Of a stretch of 64,000 bases of DNA, positions 52,799 to 61,397 are shown piece after piece. The notes under the pieces are model-generated. The model saw only the letters and a program-made list of their open reading frames with translations, made no database searches and had not been told where the DNA came from. The stretch spans positions 62,001-126,000 of the forward strand of contig NZ_OBMR01000010.1 in the NCBI RefSeq assembly GCF_900218035.1, in the 5' to 3' direction. Positions within the stretch are counted from its first letter, which is position 1; the number at the start of each line of letters is the position of its first letter. This DNA is from Pseudobutyrivibrio ruminis DSM 9787 (lineage in GTDB: Bacteria > Bacillota > Clostridia > Lachnospirales > Lachnospiraceae). The position numbers were made by a program, and so were the translations under genes.

Positions 52799-54148
52799 AT
52801 GTTAGCAGAAATACTAGCTATAGTAATTTTTATTGCTATGTTTGTGCTTATTGTTTGGGATAGATTTCCTAAGCATTACGTTACTCTTGGCTGCGGAGCC
52901 TTGACCAGCATTTTTGTTTTCGGTGTTGGAATGAGAAGCGTAGAAGCATTTGTTAACACTCTGGCGATAGGAGGTATTTTCAAACCATCTTTTTGGTATG
53001 AAGCAGGAGAATCTGCAGAGCAGACATCAGGCGTCAACTGGGCTACAATCATTTTCCTTTGGGGAATGATGATCATGGTTGAAGGAATGGCTGAAGCAGG
53101 ATTCTTTGATTGGCTTTGCCTTAAGATTGCAAAGCTTGCTCACTTTGAGCCAGTTAGAATATTCGTTGCATTTATGATTCTTTCTTCTGTACTTGCAATG
53201 TTTATCGATTCAATTACAGTAATTTTGTTCCTTGCAGCAGTTACTATCAGATTGGCTAGAACACTTAAGTTCAACCCAATTCCGGTTATTATGGCAGAAA
53301 TCTTTTGTGCCAACCTAGGCGGAAGTGCCACTATGTGTGGAGATCCACCAAACATCATCATTGGTACATCATTGGGATACTCATTCTCAGATTTCGTAAT
53401 GAACACAGGCGCAATCGGTGCAGTTTCGCTTGTCATTATCATTCTTTATTTCTATTTCACAATGAGAAATAGATTACAGGATCCTGCAGACAAGGTTGAT
53501 CCATCTACTATCGATGTTGAAATCAAAATCGATAACATGAAAGAGTTTTTAACAAGTACTATCATTTTTGCAACAGCAGTTGTATTACTTGTTACACATG
53601 CTACAACAGGACTTACAGTAGCATTCATCGGTACATTTATTGCAATCATCACACTTGCAACTTCAGGGCGTAAGGCATGGACTCTTCTTAAGAGAGTTGA
53701 CTACCACACATTATTATTCTTCATTGGATTGTTTATTGTAGTAGGTGGTCTCGAGGAGACAGGTGTACTTGTTGTTATTGCAGAATTCATTGCAAAGGTA
53801 TCAGGTGGAAATGCTTATCTCATGATTGCGATTATCCTTTGGGTAAGTGCTTTCGCATCAGCATTCATCGACAACATTCCATTCTCAGCAACAATGATTC
53901 CTGTTATCAGAACATTGGCTGCAACTACAGGTGTTGATTTGTCTACAATGGCATGGACACTTGCAATTGGAACAGATATCGGTGGAAGCATGACACCAAT
54001 CGGTGCCAGCGCAAATGTTGTTGGTATCTCTACAGCTGGTAAGGAAGGTTATCCTATCAGCTGGGCTACATACTGTAAGGAGCTTGTTCCAGGAACAATC
54101 ATCGTTCTTGCAGTATCTATGATTAGCATTTTTGTAAGATATTTCTAA
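52799..54148 (+). CDS. NhaD/ArsB-type ion transporter (IT superfamily)
   Basis: 449 residues with about 11-12 membrane segments in two halves. The first re-entrant signature is CANLGGSATMCGDPPNIIIGTSLGYSFSDF; the second is AIGTDIGGSMTPIGASANVVGISTA. These are hallmarks of the ArsB/NhaD/CitM group, which moves Na+, arsenite or organic anions. The second half also has an FIDNIPFSATMIPV stretch, common in NhaD-type Na+/H+ antiporters. No arsenic genes are nearby, so Na+/H+ exchange is favoured over arsenite export. AAAGGAAG precedes the ATG. Confidence 0.87.
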   Translation: MLAEILAIVIFIAMFVLIVWDRFPKHYVTLGCGALTSIFVFGVGMRSVEAFVNTLAIGGIFKPSFWYEAGESAEQTSGVNWATIIFLWGMMIMVEGMAEAGFFDWLCLKIAKLAHFEPVRIFVAFMILSSVLAMFIDSITVILFLAAVTIRLARTLKFNPIPVIMAEIFCANLGGSATMCGDPPNIIIGTSLGYSFSDFVMNTGAIGAVSLVIIILYFYFTMRNRLQDPADKVDPSTIDVEIKIDNMKEFLTSTIIFATAVVLLVTHATTGLTVAFIGTFIAIITLATSGRKAWTLLKRVDYHTLLFFIGLFIVVGGLEETGVLVVIAEFIAKVSGGNAYLMIAIILWVSAFASAFIDNIPFSATMIPVIRTLAATTGVDLSTMAWTLAIGTDIGGSMTPIGASANVVGISTAGKEGYPISWATYCKELVPGTIIVLAVSMISIFVRYF

Positions 54149-54187
54149 GGTTTATAAACTCGACTTCTTTGCTTGAATCAATTAGAA

Positions 54188-54193
54188 TATAAT
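54188..54193 (+). promoter_or_regulatory. -10 box of the cytidylate-kinase-like gene
   Basis: Perfect TATAAT, 29 nt before the ATG. The -35 region is poorly conserved. Confidence 0.4.
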
Positions 54194-54221
54194 TATAAAA
54201 CAATACTGAAGGGGGAAACTT

Positions 54222-54824
54222 ATGGGGCAGTTTATTATTTCAGTAGGTAGAGAGTATGGAAGCGGTGGACACGAAATTGCTTCTAGATTGGCGGAAAAGT
54301 TTAATGTACCACTTTACGACCGCAACATGCTTGATCATTTGGCGGAAAGAAATGGTATAGATGCGGAGGAATTACACAAGCACGAAGAAACCAAGCGTCA
54401 GGGATTAACCAGGACAGTCAGAGGACATTCTTCAAGCGTACAGGATCAAATCGCACAGCTTCAGTTCGACTTCATCAGAAACAAGGCAGAAAGCGGAGAA
54501 AGCTTTGTTGTAGTTGGACGTTGCTCAGAAAATGTTTTGAGAGACCATCCAGGTCTTATATCTATTTTCGTTAGAGGCGAAGAAGAAGCAAAGACAGAAC
54601 GTATCTGTCGATTGTACAAATTAAATAAGCTTGAAGCCAAGGCAAAGATGTTCAGACATGATAAAAAACGTAAGGCATATCACAACTACTATTCAAAAAT
54701 GAAATGGGGCGACAGTAGAGGATATGATTTCTGCGTGAATAGCTCGCTTATGGGTGTAGAGGCAACAGCAGATGCCTTATACGCAATGATTTCAGAGTAT
54801 TTAAAGAACAAAGCAGAGCAGTAA
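54222..54824 (+). CDS. Cytidylate-kinase-like protein
   Basis: 200 residues. The P-loop is GREYGSGGHEIA (9-20), followed by NVPLYDRNMLDHLAERNGI, the start of the NMP-binding region in this family. FVVVGRCSENVLRDHPGLISIFVRGEEEAKTERI matches the usual core strand and helix. The C-terminal YHNYYSKMKWGDSRGYDFCVNSSLMGVE is typical of the cytidylate kinase-like group of Firmicutes. The true substrate is not settled; it is shorter than and distinct from canonical Cmk. AGGGGGA precedes the ATG. Confidence 0.87.
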   Translation: MGQFIISVGREYGSGGHEIASRLAEKFNVPLYDRNMLDHLAERNGIDAEELHKHEETKRQGLTRTVRGHSSSVQDQIAQLQFDFIRNKAESGESFVVVGRCSENVLRDHPGLISIFVRGEEEAKTERICRLYKLNKLEAKAKMFRHDKKRKAYHNYYSKMKWGDSRGYDFCVNSSLMGVEATADALYAMISEYLKNKAEQ

Positions 54825-54846
54825 AGTTTAGGGGATATGGGGAATA

Positions 54847-56451
54847 ATGTATAGTGTTTTTTTAGTTGAGGATGAGATTGTCATTCGAGACGGATTAAAG
54901 GCCAGCTTCCCATGGGAGCAATATGGCTTTGCATATGTTGGTGATGCCGCCGATGGGGAGGTGGCATTACCTCTTATTAGACAGACAAAGCCTGATGTGT
55001 TAATCACAGACATCAGGATGCCTTTCATGGACGGAATCTCTCTGTCCAAAATGATCAAAAAGGAACTTCCTAATACAAGAATCATTATCATCAGTGGTTT
55101 CGATGATTTTTCTTATGCCCAGGAAGCAATCAGCATTGGCGTAGATAATTATCTTTTAAAGCCTATCACAAAGGATAAGCTTGGGGATGTTATGAATGAT
55201 GCCAAGTCTAAGCTTGATAAGGAAAATGAACGAGACAAATATCTAGATCAATTCAAAGCAGAAAGTCAGGAATACGAACAGTTCGCCAGAGTCAGATTTT
55301 TCAATCAACTGGTTAGTGGAACTATGTCCGTATCTGAGGTTTATGAGAAGTCGGAGGAGCTTGGTCTTTCTCTAGATACTACTCATTACAACCTTGTTCT
55401 TTTGGATTTTACCCCAATGACAGGAATGCATACTGCACCAGTGTATTCAAAGCACATGGCTCGTTTATCGGAGCAGTTGATGCAGTATTTAAAATGCTGC
55501 CCAGAATACATTGTGTTCCATTGGAACATGGATACCTATGCAATCATTGTTAAGGGCGATGAATCTACAATCGAAAGCAATACTACTAATTTAATAGAAA
55601 ATATCAATCGTAGATGTATGGTCTACGATGATGAGATACATTGGTATTTGGCACAAAGTGGAGTGATAACCAGACTGTCAGAGTTTGCAAAGGCCTGTCA
55701 GCAGGCAAACAAAAGACTCAGCTGTCGCTTTATCAATCCGGATGGTCATATCTTTACAGAGCAGGATGTGGAAGCTATGCGCACATTTGGTGAGGATAGT
55801 GCTAATACAATTGACCAGCGACTTGTTATGCTTTTTTTGGAAAATGCAGGCGAATCAGAGATAGATGATTTCCTTGATAACATAGTAAATCAGCAGACGA
55901 AGAGTGCATTGAGTTCTAGCATATTCTGCAAATATTTTGCAATGACCATGTATATGTGTGTCTGTGATTATCTGAAAAAACTTGGAGTGGATTCAGATAA
56001 TGTTTTGGATTCAAGCACCAGAGGAAACTTAGAAAAGGTTACAAGCGACTCAGTTTTGAATGTTGTTTCAGATATGTTTAGAGCTGCCATTGCAAAGAGA
56101 AAGGATTTGGTAGGCAACCAGTCGAAGTCACAGCTTTCTGCAGCAATCAATTATGTGAACGAGCATTATTGCGATTCAAGCTTGAGTTTAAATGAGGTGG
56201 CAAAGGAAATAAATATTTCACCTAGCTATCTGTCTGCAATGTTTTCAAGAGAAAATAAAACTACCTTTGTTGAATACATTACATCAAAGCGTATGGAGCA
56301 TGCCAAGGAATTGCTTTTAAATACTAAGGAGAAAACATCTGCAATTGCAGAAAAGGTTGGCTACAAGGATCCACATTACTTTAGTTACATTTTCAAGAAA
56401 ACTTATGGAATTAGCCCTAAGGAATTCAGAGCGAAAGGGCAGGGAGTATGA
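54847..56451 (+). CDS. YesN-type response regulator, AraC-family output (second block)
   Basis: 534 residues. Receiver domain with E8-D9 pocket, phospho-acceptor Asp55 (VLITDIRMPFMDG) and DNYLLKP. A long middle region (about 135-425) of unknown fold follows, then two AraC HTH motifs (SLSLNEVAKEINISPSYLSAMFSRENKTTFVEYI and TSAIAEKVGYKDPHYFSYIFKKTYGISPKEFRAK). It probably activates the sugar-uptake genes downstream when phosphorylated by the next gene's kinase, which overlaps it by 4 nt. Gene order (regulator first) is opposite to the block at 5.4 kb. Confidence 0.92.
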   Translation: MYSVFLVEDEIVIRDGLKASFPWEQYGFAYVGDAADGEVALPLIRQTKPDVLITDIRMPFMDGISLSKMIKKELPNTRIIIISGFDDFSYAQEAISIGVDNYLLKPITKDKLGDVMNDAKSKLDKENERDKYLDQFKAESQEYEQFARVRFFNQLVSGTMSVSEVYEKSEELGLSLDTTHYNLVLLDFTPMTGMHTAPVYSKHMARLSEQLMQYLKCCPEYIVFHWNMDTYAIIVKGDESTIESNTTNLIENINRRCMVYDDEIHWYLAQSGVITRLSEFAKACQQANKRLSCRFINPDGHIFTEQDVEAMRTFGEDSANTIDQRLVMLFLENAGESEIDDFLDNIVNQQTKSALSSSIFCKYFAMTMYMCVCDYLKKLGVDSDNVLDSSTRGNLEKVTSDSVLNVVSDMFRAAIAKRKDLVGNQSKSQLSAAINYVNEHYCDSSLSLNEVAKEINISPSYLSAMFSRENKTTFVEYITSKRMEHAKELLLNTKEKTSAIAEKVGYKDPHYFSYIFKKTYGISPKEFRAKGQGV

Positions 56452-57896
56452 GTGTTGAAGTAACAAACAAAAAACAAAAGCCTTCTATGAGCGTTATGCT
56501 TAGAAGGTTAATAGTGGTTATTTTTGTACCTATGAGTATCGTAATTGCGGTACTCATAGGTCTCTTATGTTGGAATGCTTTTCAATACAGAACAATTCTT
56601 CATAATGTTACAGCTGCATCTGCATTCAACCAGGATTTCAAAAGCGATGTAGATCTAAAGATGTTCTACTACGTTAGTGATAGTGCCTATGCAGATGGAA
56701 AACCAACAGAAGAGGTTGAAAAAGCCAGGGAGCTGGCGGAGCGTCTTTTGGAGCAAACTACAGAAAAAGATAGTATTGATTCCATAGAGTCGGTGCGAGA
56801 TTTGTGCATAACCCTGGAAACTAGAATGGAAGAAGTGGATAATGCTGAGACCTATGATGAGGGAATGACTCAGCTGGAAAACAATATCTATATTCTGACT
56901 GATTTGATTCAGACCTATATGTACGATTACCTGTATTATGAATCAGTTCATCTTAGTGAGCTTCAGGAAGAGATTACCACGCAGGTTGAGTACATTCTTA
57001 TAGGAACTGTTGCACTGTTTGTAATAGTGGTATTCCTGATTATCTTCTACGTTGCGAAGACTACAGAAGCCATCACTTCACCTCTCACAAAGCTGGCAGG
57101 TCGCGTGAACGATATTACAAATGGAGATTTCGAGCCAAAGACTCCTGTTGATGCCGCTCAGGCAGAGATACAAACTTTGTCAGATGGTTTCGAGGAGATG
57201 GTTGGAAAGCTTAATACTCTTATTCAGGAAAATAAGAGAGCTGAGAGAAGAAAACGACATGCGGAACTTGAGCTTTTACAGGCTCAGATTAATCCACATT
57301 TTTTGTACAACACTTTGGATACAATCATCTGGTTAATTGAGGCTGACAAAAAAGAAGAGAGTATAAAGATGGTTAGCGATCTTTCTGATTTCTTCCGTTT
57401 CTGCTTAAGCCGAGGAAAAGATATTATTTCTCTTCAAGAGGAGGAAAAGCATGTCCTCAGCTATTTGGCAATTCAGAAAACCAGATATCAGGATAGAATG
57501 GATTATCAGGTAAACATTCCTGAAAGTCTTTATGGGTACTCAGTACCAAAGCTTACGCTTCAGCCGCTTGTTGAAAACAGTATTTATCATGGAATAAAGC
57601 TTCAGCGCGAGAAGGGCTCAATAAAAGTTGAAGCGGTGGATTTGGATGACAGAATTGAGCTTGTAGTAAAGGATAATGGTGCGGGCATGACCGAAGAACG
57701 ATTGCAGGAGATGAGGGCTGCAATCGTAAATGGGGAAAAGATAGGATTTGGTCTGCGCACAGTTCATGAGCGAATGCAGCTTTTGTTTGGTGAGGAATAT
57801 GGCCTCACAATTTCCAGCACCGAGGGAGTTGGAACTACAATCACTGTAGTAATTCCAAAACAGAAGCATGACGAGAAGGGGATAATCAATGTTTAG
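56448..57896 (+). CDS. YesM-type sensor histidine kinase (second block)
   Basis: 482 residues. TM1 at about 17-40, a short helical outside region to about 178, TM2 at about 179-203, HAMP, then a His_kinase domain with NPHFLYNTLD (His284) and a HATPase with VENSIYHGI (about 376), DNGAGMTEE (about 410) and GFGLRTVHERM. The outside sensor is only about 140 residues and mainly helical, so it seems suited to reading a partner protein, not binding sugar in a pocket. It overlaps both the regulator gene (4 nt) and the binding-protein gene (8 nt). Confidence 0.92.
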   Translation: MSVEVTNKKQKPSMSVMLRRLIVVIFVPMSIVIAVLIGLLCWNAFQYRTILHNVTAASAFNQDFKSDVDLKMFYYVSDSAYADGKPTEEVEKARELAERLLEQTTEKDSIDSIESVRDLCITLETRMEEVDNAETYDEGMTQLENNIYILTDLIQTYMYDYLYYESVHLSELQEEITTQVEYILIGTVALFVIVVFLIIFYVAKTTEAITSPLTKLAGRVNDITNGDFEPKTPVDAAQAEIQTLSDGFEEMVGKLNTLIQENKRAERRKRHAELELLQAQINPHFLYNTLDTIIWLIEADKKEESIKMVSDLSDFFRFCLSRGKDIISLQEEEKHVLSYLAIQKTRYQDRMDYQVNIPESLYGYSVPKLTLQPLVENSIYHGIKLQREKGSIKVEAVDLDDRIELVVKDNGAGMTEERLQEMRAAIVNGEKIGFGLRTVHERMQLLFGEEYGLTISSTEGVGTTITVVIPKQKHDEKGIINV

Positions 57897-58908
57897 GAAA
57901 AAGAGGGTTTTAAGCTTTATATTGGCTTGTATAGTTCTGGCCACATTTATCAGTTGCGGAGCTTCAAAAAAAGGGGAAGTGGTAGAAGAGGAAAGCTCCG
58001 ATTTGATAGTGGTCGGTTTTTCGCAACCTGGCGCAGAATCGGCATGGCGAGTAGCACTTACTGATTCAGTTAAGGAAGCTTTTTCTGAGTCGAAGGGGTA
58101 CAAGCTGATATACAAGGATGGTCAGTCAAAACAGGATAATCAGATTCGCGATATTCGTACCTTTATTCAGCAGGGGGTGGACTACATCATTCTTAGCCCT
58201 ATAGTCGAAACTGGCTGGGACACTGTATTATCGGAAGCAAAGCAGGCAGGGATTCCTGTAATAATTTGCGATAGAAACGTCAATGTTTCTAATGAAGCAT
58301 TGTACACAGCTTTTGTAGGTTCTGATTTTAAATCTCAGGGGGAGGCAGCCGTTTCTTATCTGGAAAAGATGTACGATTCTGATGGAGATGGTGTGACCGA
58401 GGATTTAAATATTGTTCACATTCAAGGAACTTTGGAATCATCGGCTCAACTAGGTAGGTCAAAGGCTTTGGCAAAAGCTATGGAGGAGCACAGCAATTGG
58501 AACATTGTAGCAGAAGACTGTGGTGAATTTACAAAAGCCAAGGCTAGAGAAATAATGGAAAATACATTGGAAGAAGTGAATCCAAGTGACATAGATGTGC
58601 TTTACTGTGAAAACGATGAAGAGGCAATGGGGGCCATCGCAGCACTTAATGAAGCTGGAGTAAAGTATGGTGTTGGCAGCAAAATCACAGTGGTTTCCTT
58701 TGATGCCACAAGAAATGCATTGGAACTTTGTATGAACGGACAGATAAATTTTGTAGTGGAATGCAATCCTCTGCAGGGCCCATATCTGTACAATATAGTA
58801 AATATGTTAAATCAGGGAAAGACAGTTCCTAAAATAACTTATGTTGATGAGAACACGTTTACACCTGATGAACTAACAGAGGACTACATTCAAAATAGAA
58901 AATATTAA
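57889..58908 (+). CDS. Sugar-binding lipoprotein, probable sensory partner (second block)
   Basis: 339 residues. The lipoprotein signal ends at Cys23 (ATFISC). The body is a type I periplasmic-binding fold of the YtfQ/RbsB group: VVGFSQPGAESAWRVALTDSVKEAF, FIQQGVDYIILSPIVETGWDTVL, GIPVIICDRNVN and ENDEEAMGAIAALNEAGV. It overlaps the kinase gene by 8 nt and is a paralogue of the transporter's own binding protein at 60221. The pairing suggests it presents the sugar signal to the kinase (inference). It lies tail to tail with the repressor gene, overlapping by 4 nt. Confidence 0.88.
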   Translation: MFRKKRVLSFILACIVLATFISCGASKKGEVVEEESSDLIVVGFSQPGAESAWRVALTDSVKEAFSESKGYKLIYKDGQSKQDNQIRDIRTFIQQGVDYIILSPIVETGWDTVLSEAKQAGIPVIICDRNVNVSNEALYTAFVGSDFKSQGEAAVSYLEKMYDSDGDGVTEDLNIVHIQGTLESSAQLGRSKALAKAMEEHSNWNIVAEDCGEFTKAKAREIMENTLEEVNPSDIDVLYCENDEEAMGAIAALNEAGVKYGVGSKITVVSFDATRNALELCMNGQINFVVECNPLQGPYLYNIVNMLNQGKTVPKITYVDENTFTPDELTEDYIQNRKY

Positions 58909-59873
58909 TTAGCCTTAAATGGAATGGTGACAGATTTGCTGTTGCCATTCTTTTTTATTTCCATAATCGCGTTAGCACATTCCTTACCCAAGGATTTGGA
59001 AGGAGTTAAGCTTGATGTGAAAATAGGAAATGTGCCATCACCGGTGATATTAGGATCGTCCACATAAACAGCTGATACTGTATCATACGCATATTTCAAA
59101 AATCGATTAATGCCGGCATTGGTACGAGAGTTAACACCCTGAGGATCATGATAGTTACAAAAATGATAGCTGTTATCCATTATTTCAAGATTGGCGTCAC
59201 GGATGGCATCGGTAAATCCTGAAAAGGCCTGGATGGAAGAGTAGTTGTCATTAACAAAAATTCCACCAAGCTTTTTGTGGCCACGATTAATAAGATGACG
59301 AGCCATTTGGTAGCCGCGGCCATAATTATCTGTAGAGATAATTACAGGATTATAAATAGCCGAAGGTGCAGTATCAATGAAAACAATAGGAAGCTGGCGT
59401 TTGCATTGAAGCTGGAGCAAATCAACATTAGTTGATGGAAAATTGGAACGGGCCATCATAATAATAAGCCCTGCATAAATATCGTTCATAAGTAGCTGCA
59501 GGTACTGACGTTCCAGCTGATAGCTGTTTTGGGTGCTATGGAACTCCACCTCAAAACCGTTTTTCATTAGCATAGAACTAATATCAGAAAAAACATCAGT
59601 GAAAACCGCATCCTTATTGTTTGGTAACAGCACCATTACGGTTTTACTTTTGGAATTATCACTTTTGGCGATTACCGTGTTTCCGCTACCCCAATGTTTA
59701 TCGATGATACCCTGCTCCACAAGCAAATCCAAAGCCTGCCTTACAGTGGAACGACTAACCTTGTATTCTTTTGCTAATTCTACCTCAGTAGGAAGCTTTG
59801 AGCCGATAGGGTATTTATTTTCCAGTATGTCATTGTTTAATTTATTTTTTAATGAAATATATTTTGGAATCAT
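58905..59873 (-). CDS. GntR/LacI hybrid repressor (AraR-like)
   Basis: 322 residues. An N-terminal GntR-type winged HTH (NKYPIGSKLPTEVELAKEYKVSRSTVRQALDLLVEQGIIDKHWGSGNTV, about 17-67) is joined to a LacI/PBP-like effector domain (about 75-320, with VMVLLPNNKDAVFTDVFSDISSMLM and GRGYQMARHLINRGHKKLGGIF). This is the layout of AraR, which binds L-arabinose and leaves DNA. The sugar may differ here. It is divergent from the YtfQ-like transporter genes, whose control region carries repeated half-sites. Confidence 0.9.
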   Translation of the reverse strand: MIPKYISLKNKLNNDILENKYPIGSKLPTEVELAKEYKVSRSTVRQALDLLVEQGIIDKHWGSGNTVIAKSDNSKSKTVMVLLPNNKDAVFTDVFSDISSMLMKNGFEVEFHSTQNSYQLERQYLQLLMNDIYAGLIIMMARSNFPSTNVDLLQLQCKRQLPIVFIDTAPSAIYNPVIISTDNYGRGYQMARHLINRGHKKLGGIFVNDNYSSIQAFSGFTDAIRDANLEIMDNSYHFCNYHDPQGVNSRTNAGINRFLKYAYDTVSAVYVDDPNITGDGTFPIFTSSLTPSKSLGKECANAIMEIKKNGNSKSVTIPFKAN

Positions 59874-59940
59874 AAAATTTCACCTTTAATCATAAGAGTT
59901 TCCACGTTATCTATAAAAATTCTAACATATGTCAATGAAA

Positions 59941-60055
59941 ATTGGTATGAAATTTATTAATAGTGAAAACATACCAATCATAAATTTTCCACATTTATTT
60001 CAAAAAAATTTCACTGTAAAAACGAAGAACAGGGAAATGTTTGTGAATTGGTATG
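59941..60055. promoter_or_regulatory. Operator-like half-sites in the repressor-transporter gap
   Basis: ATTGGTATG occurs at 59941-59949 and 60047-60055, and its complement CATACCAAT at 59970-59978. The first two form an inverted pair with a 20-bp gap. They probably bind the adjacent GntR/AraR-type repressor. The rest of the 347-nt gap 59874-60220 is AT-rich; the ribosome site AAGGAG for the 60221 gene lies at 60206-60211. Confidence 0.55.
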
Positions 60056-60220
60056 GAAAATAATAAAAATAAAAATATTGGTACTATCGCATTCTTAGAA
60101 AGCCTTGAAATTAGGGTGATTTTATTGTTGCTATTTTTAGCCTTTGCTAAATTAATTATAGAAAATAAAAAACAACCAGGAATAAGGGGCCTGGTAAGGA
60201 GAAGGAAGGAGAAAAACCTT

Positions 60221-61330
60221 ATGAAAAAAAGAATAGTAGCAGGAATGCTCGTAAGCCTTATGGCTGCATCAATGGTAGCTTGTGGTGGCGCATCAGACAC
60301 AGCTTCAACAGATACAACATCTGACACAGCTGCAGCTGAGACAACAGAGGATGCTGGAAGTGATGATGCAGCAGCAAGCGGTGATTTAATCACAGTTGGA
60401 TTCGCACAGGTTGGTCATGAGTCAGATTGGCGTACAGCTTCAACAAACTCAGTACAGGCTGCATTCTCAGAGGAGAATGGATATGACCTCCAGTTCGTTG
60501 ATTGCGATAATGACTCAGCAACACAGATCGAAGCAGTTCGTCAGTTCATCCAGGATGATGTTGATTACATCGTAATCGATCCTATCGTTTCAACAGGTTG
60601 GGACACAGTTCTTACAGAGTGTGAGGATGCTGGTATTCCAGTAATCGTTATCGATAGAACAATTGATGATTCAGACAAGTATGTTTCATGGGTTGGTTCA
60701 GAATTCATGAACGAAGGTCTTGCAGCTGGTACATGGTTAAAGGATTATGCAGCAGCTAAGGGCATCTCAGATCTCAACATCCTTGTAATCGAAGGTTCTA
60801 ATGGTTCATCTGCTCAGATCGGACGTACAGATGGATTCAAGAAGATTGCTGATGCTGAAGGTTGGACAATCCTTGATTCACAGGATGGTGACTTCACACA
60901 GGATGGTGGACAGCAGGTTATGGAATCATACTGCAAGTCTTATGAAGGCAAGTTCAACGTAGTTGTTTGCCAGAACGATAATGAAGCATTTGGTGCTATG
61001 GATGCTATGAAGGCAGCTGGTGTTTCTTATGGTGTAGACAAAGACGTTATCCTTATTTCTTTCGACGCTTGCAAGGCAGGTCTTGAGTATGTAGAGTCAG
61101 GCGATATCAATGCAGACTTCATGTGCTACCCACTTCAGGGTGAGTATTGTGCAGACATCGTTCAGCAGCTTGAGTCTGGTGCAACAGTTGCAAAGCAGAC
61201 ATTCATGACAGAGCCATGGTACGTTGCTGAGGATATCCTTTCAAGCATCACATACACAAACAATGCAGGTGAAGAGGTTACAGAAGATCTTGTAGTTGTA
61301 ACAGACGCAGCATCACAGGCATCATACTAA
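60221..61330 (+). CDS. YtfQ-like sugar ABC transporter binding lipoprotein
   Basis: 369 residues. Lipobox MAASMVAC with Cys21, an acidic/Thr linker to about 48, then a type I binding fold: TVGFAQVGHESDWRTASTNSVQAAF, FIQDDVDYIVIDPIVSTGWDTVL, GIPVIVIDRTID and CQNDNEAFGAMDAMKAAGV. The closest remembered match is YtfQ, the galactofuranose-binding protein, so a furanose such as arabinofuranose or galactofuranose is likely. It delivers the sugar to the ATPase and permeases encoded next. The ATG at 60221 follows AAGGAG; an upstream in-frame ATG at 60053 would add 56 residues that do not look like a signal. Confidence 0.92.
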   Translation: MKKRIVAGMLVSLMAASMVACGGASDTASTDTTSDTAAAETTEDAGSDDAAASGDLITVGFAQVGHESDWRTASTNSVQAAFSEENGYDLQFVDCDNDSATQIEAVRQFIQDDVDYIVIDPIVSTGWDTVLTECEDAGIPVIVIDRTIDDSDKYVSWVGSEFMNEGLAAGTWLKDYAAAKGISDLNILVIEGSNGSSAQIGRTDGFKKIADAEGWTILDSQDGDFTQDGGQQVMESYCKSYEGKFNVVVCQNDNEAFGAMDAMKAAGVSYGVDKDVILISFDACKAGLEYVESGDINADFMCYPLQGEYCADIVQQLESGATVAKQTFMTEPWYVAEDILSSITYTNNAGEEVTEDLVVVTDAASQASY

Positions 61331-61346
61331 AAATAAGGTAAGAGAG

Positions 61347-61376
61347 AGGGGAAGGGCAATTCCTTCCCCTTTATTT
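61347..61376 (+). terminator. Stem-loop between binding-protein and ATPase genes
   Basis: AGGGGAAGG (61347-61355) pairs with CCTTCCCCT (61362-61370), then TTATTT. It occupies the same place as the stem-loop at 11290 in the other sugar block and probably reduces expression of the membrane genes. Confidence 0.75.
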
Positions 61377-61397
61377 AAAAGGAAAGGTTGAAGAATT

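Noticed and set aside
52799-54148. Arsenite exporter
   Set aside because: The fold is shared with NhaD-type antiporters and no ars genes are nearby, so a specific arsenic role is not supported.
60053-60220. N-terminal extension of the YtfQ-like binding protein
   Set aside because: It would put 56 residues ahead of a perfect lipoprotein signal; AAGGAG before 60221 supports the shorter form.
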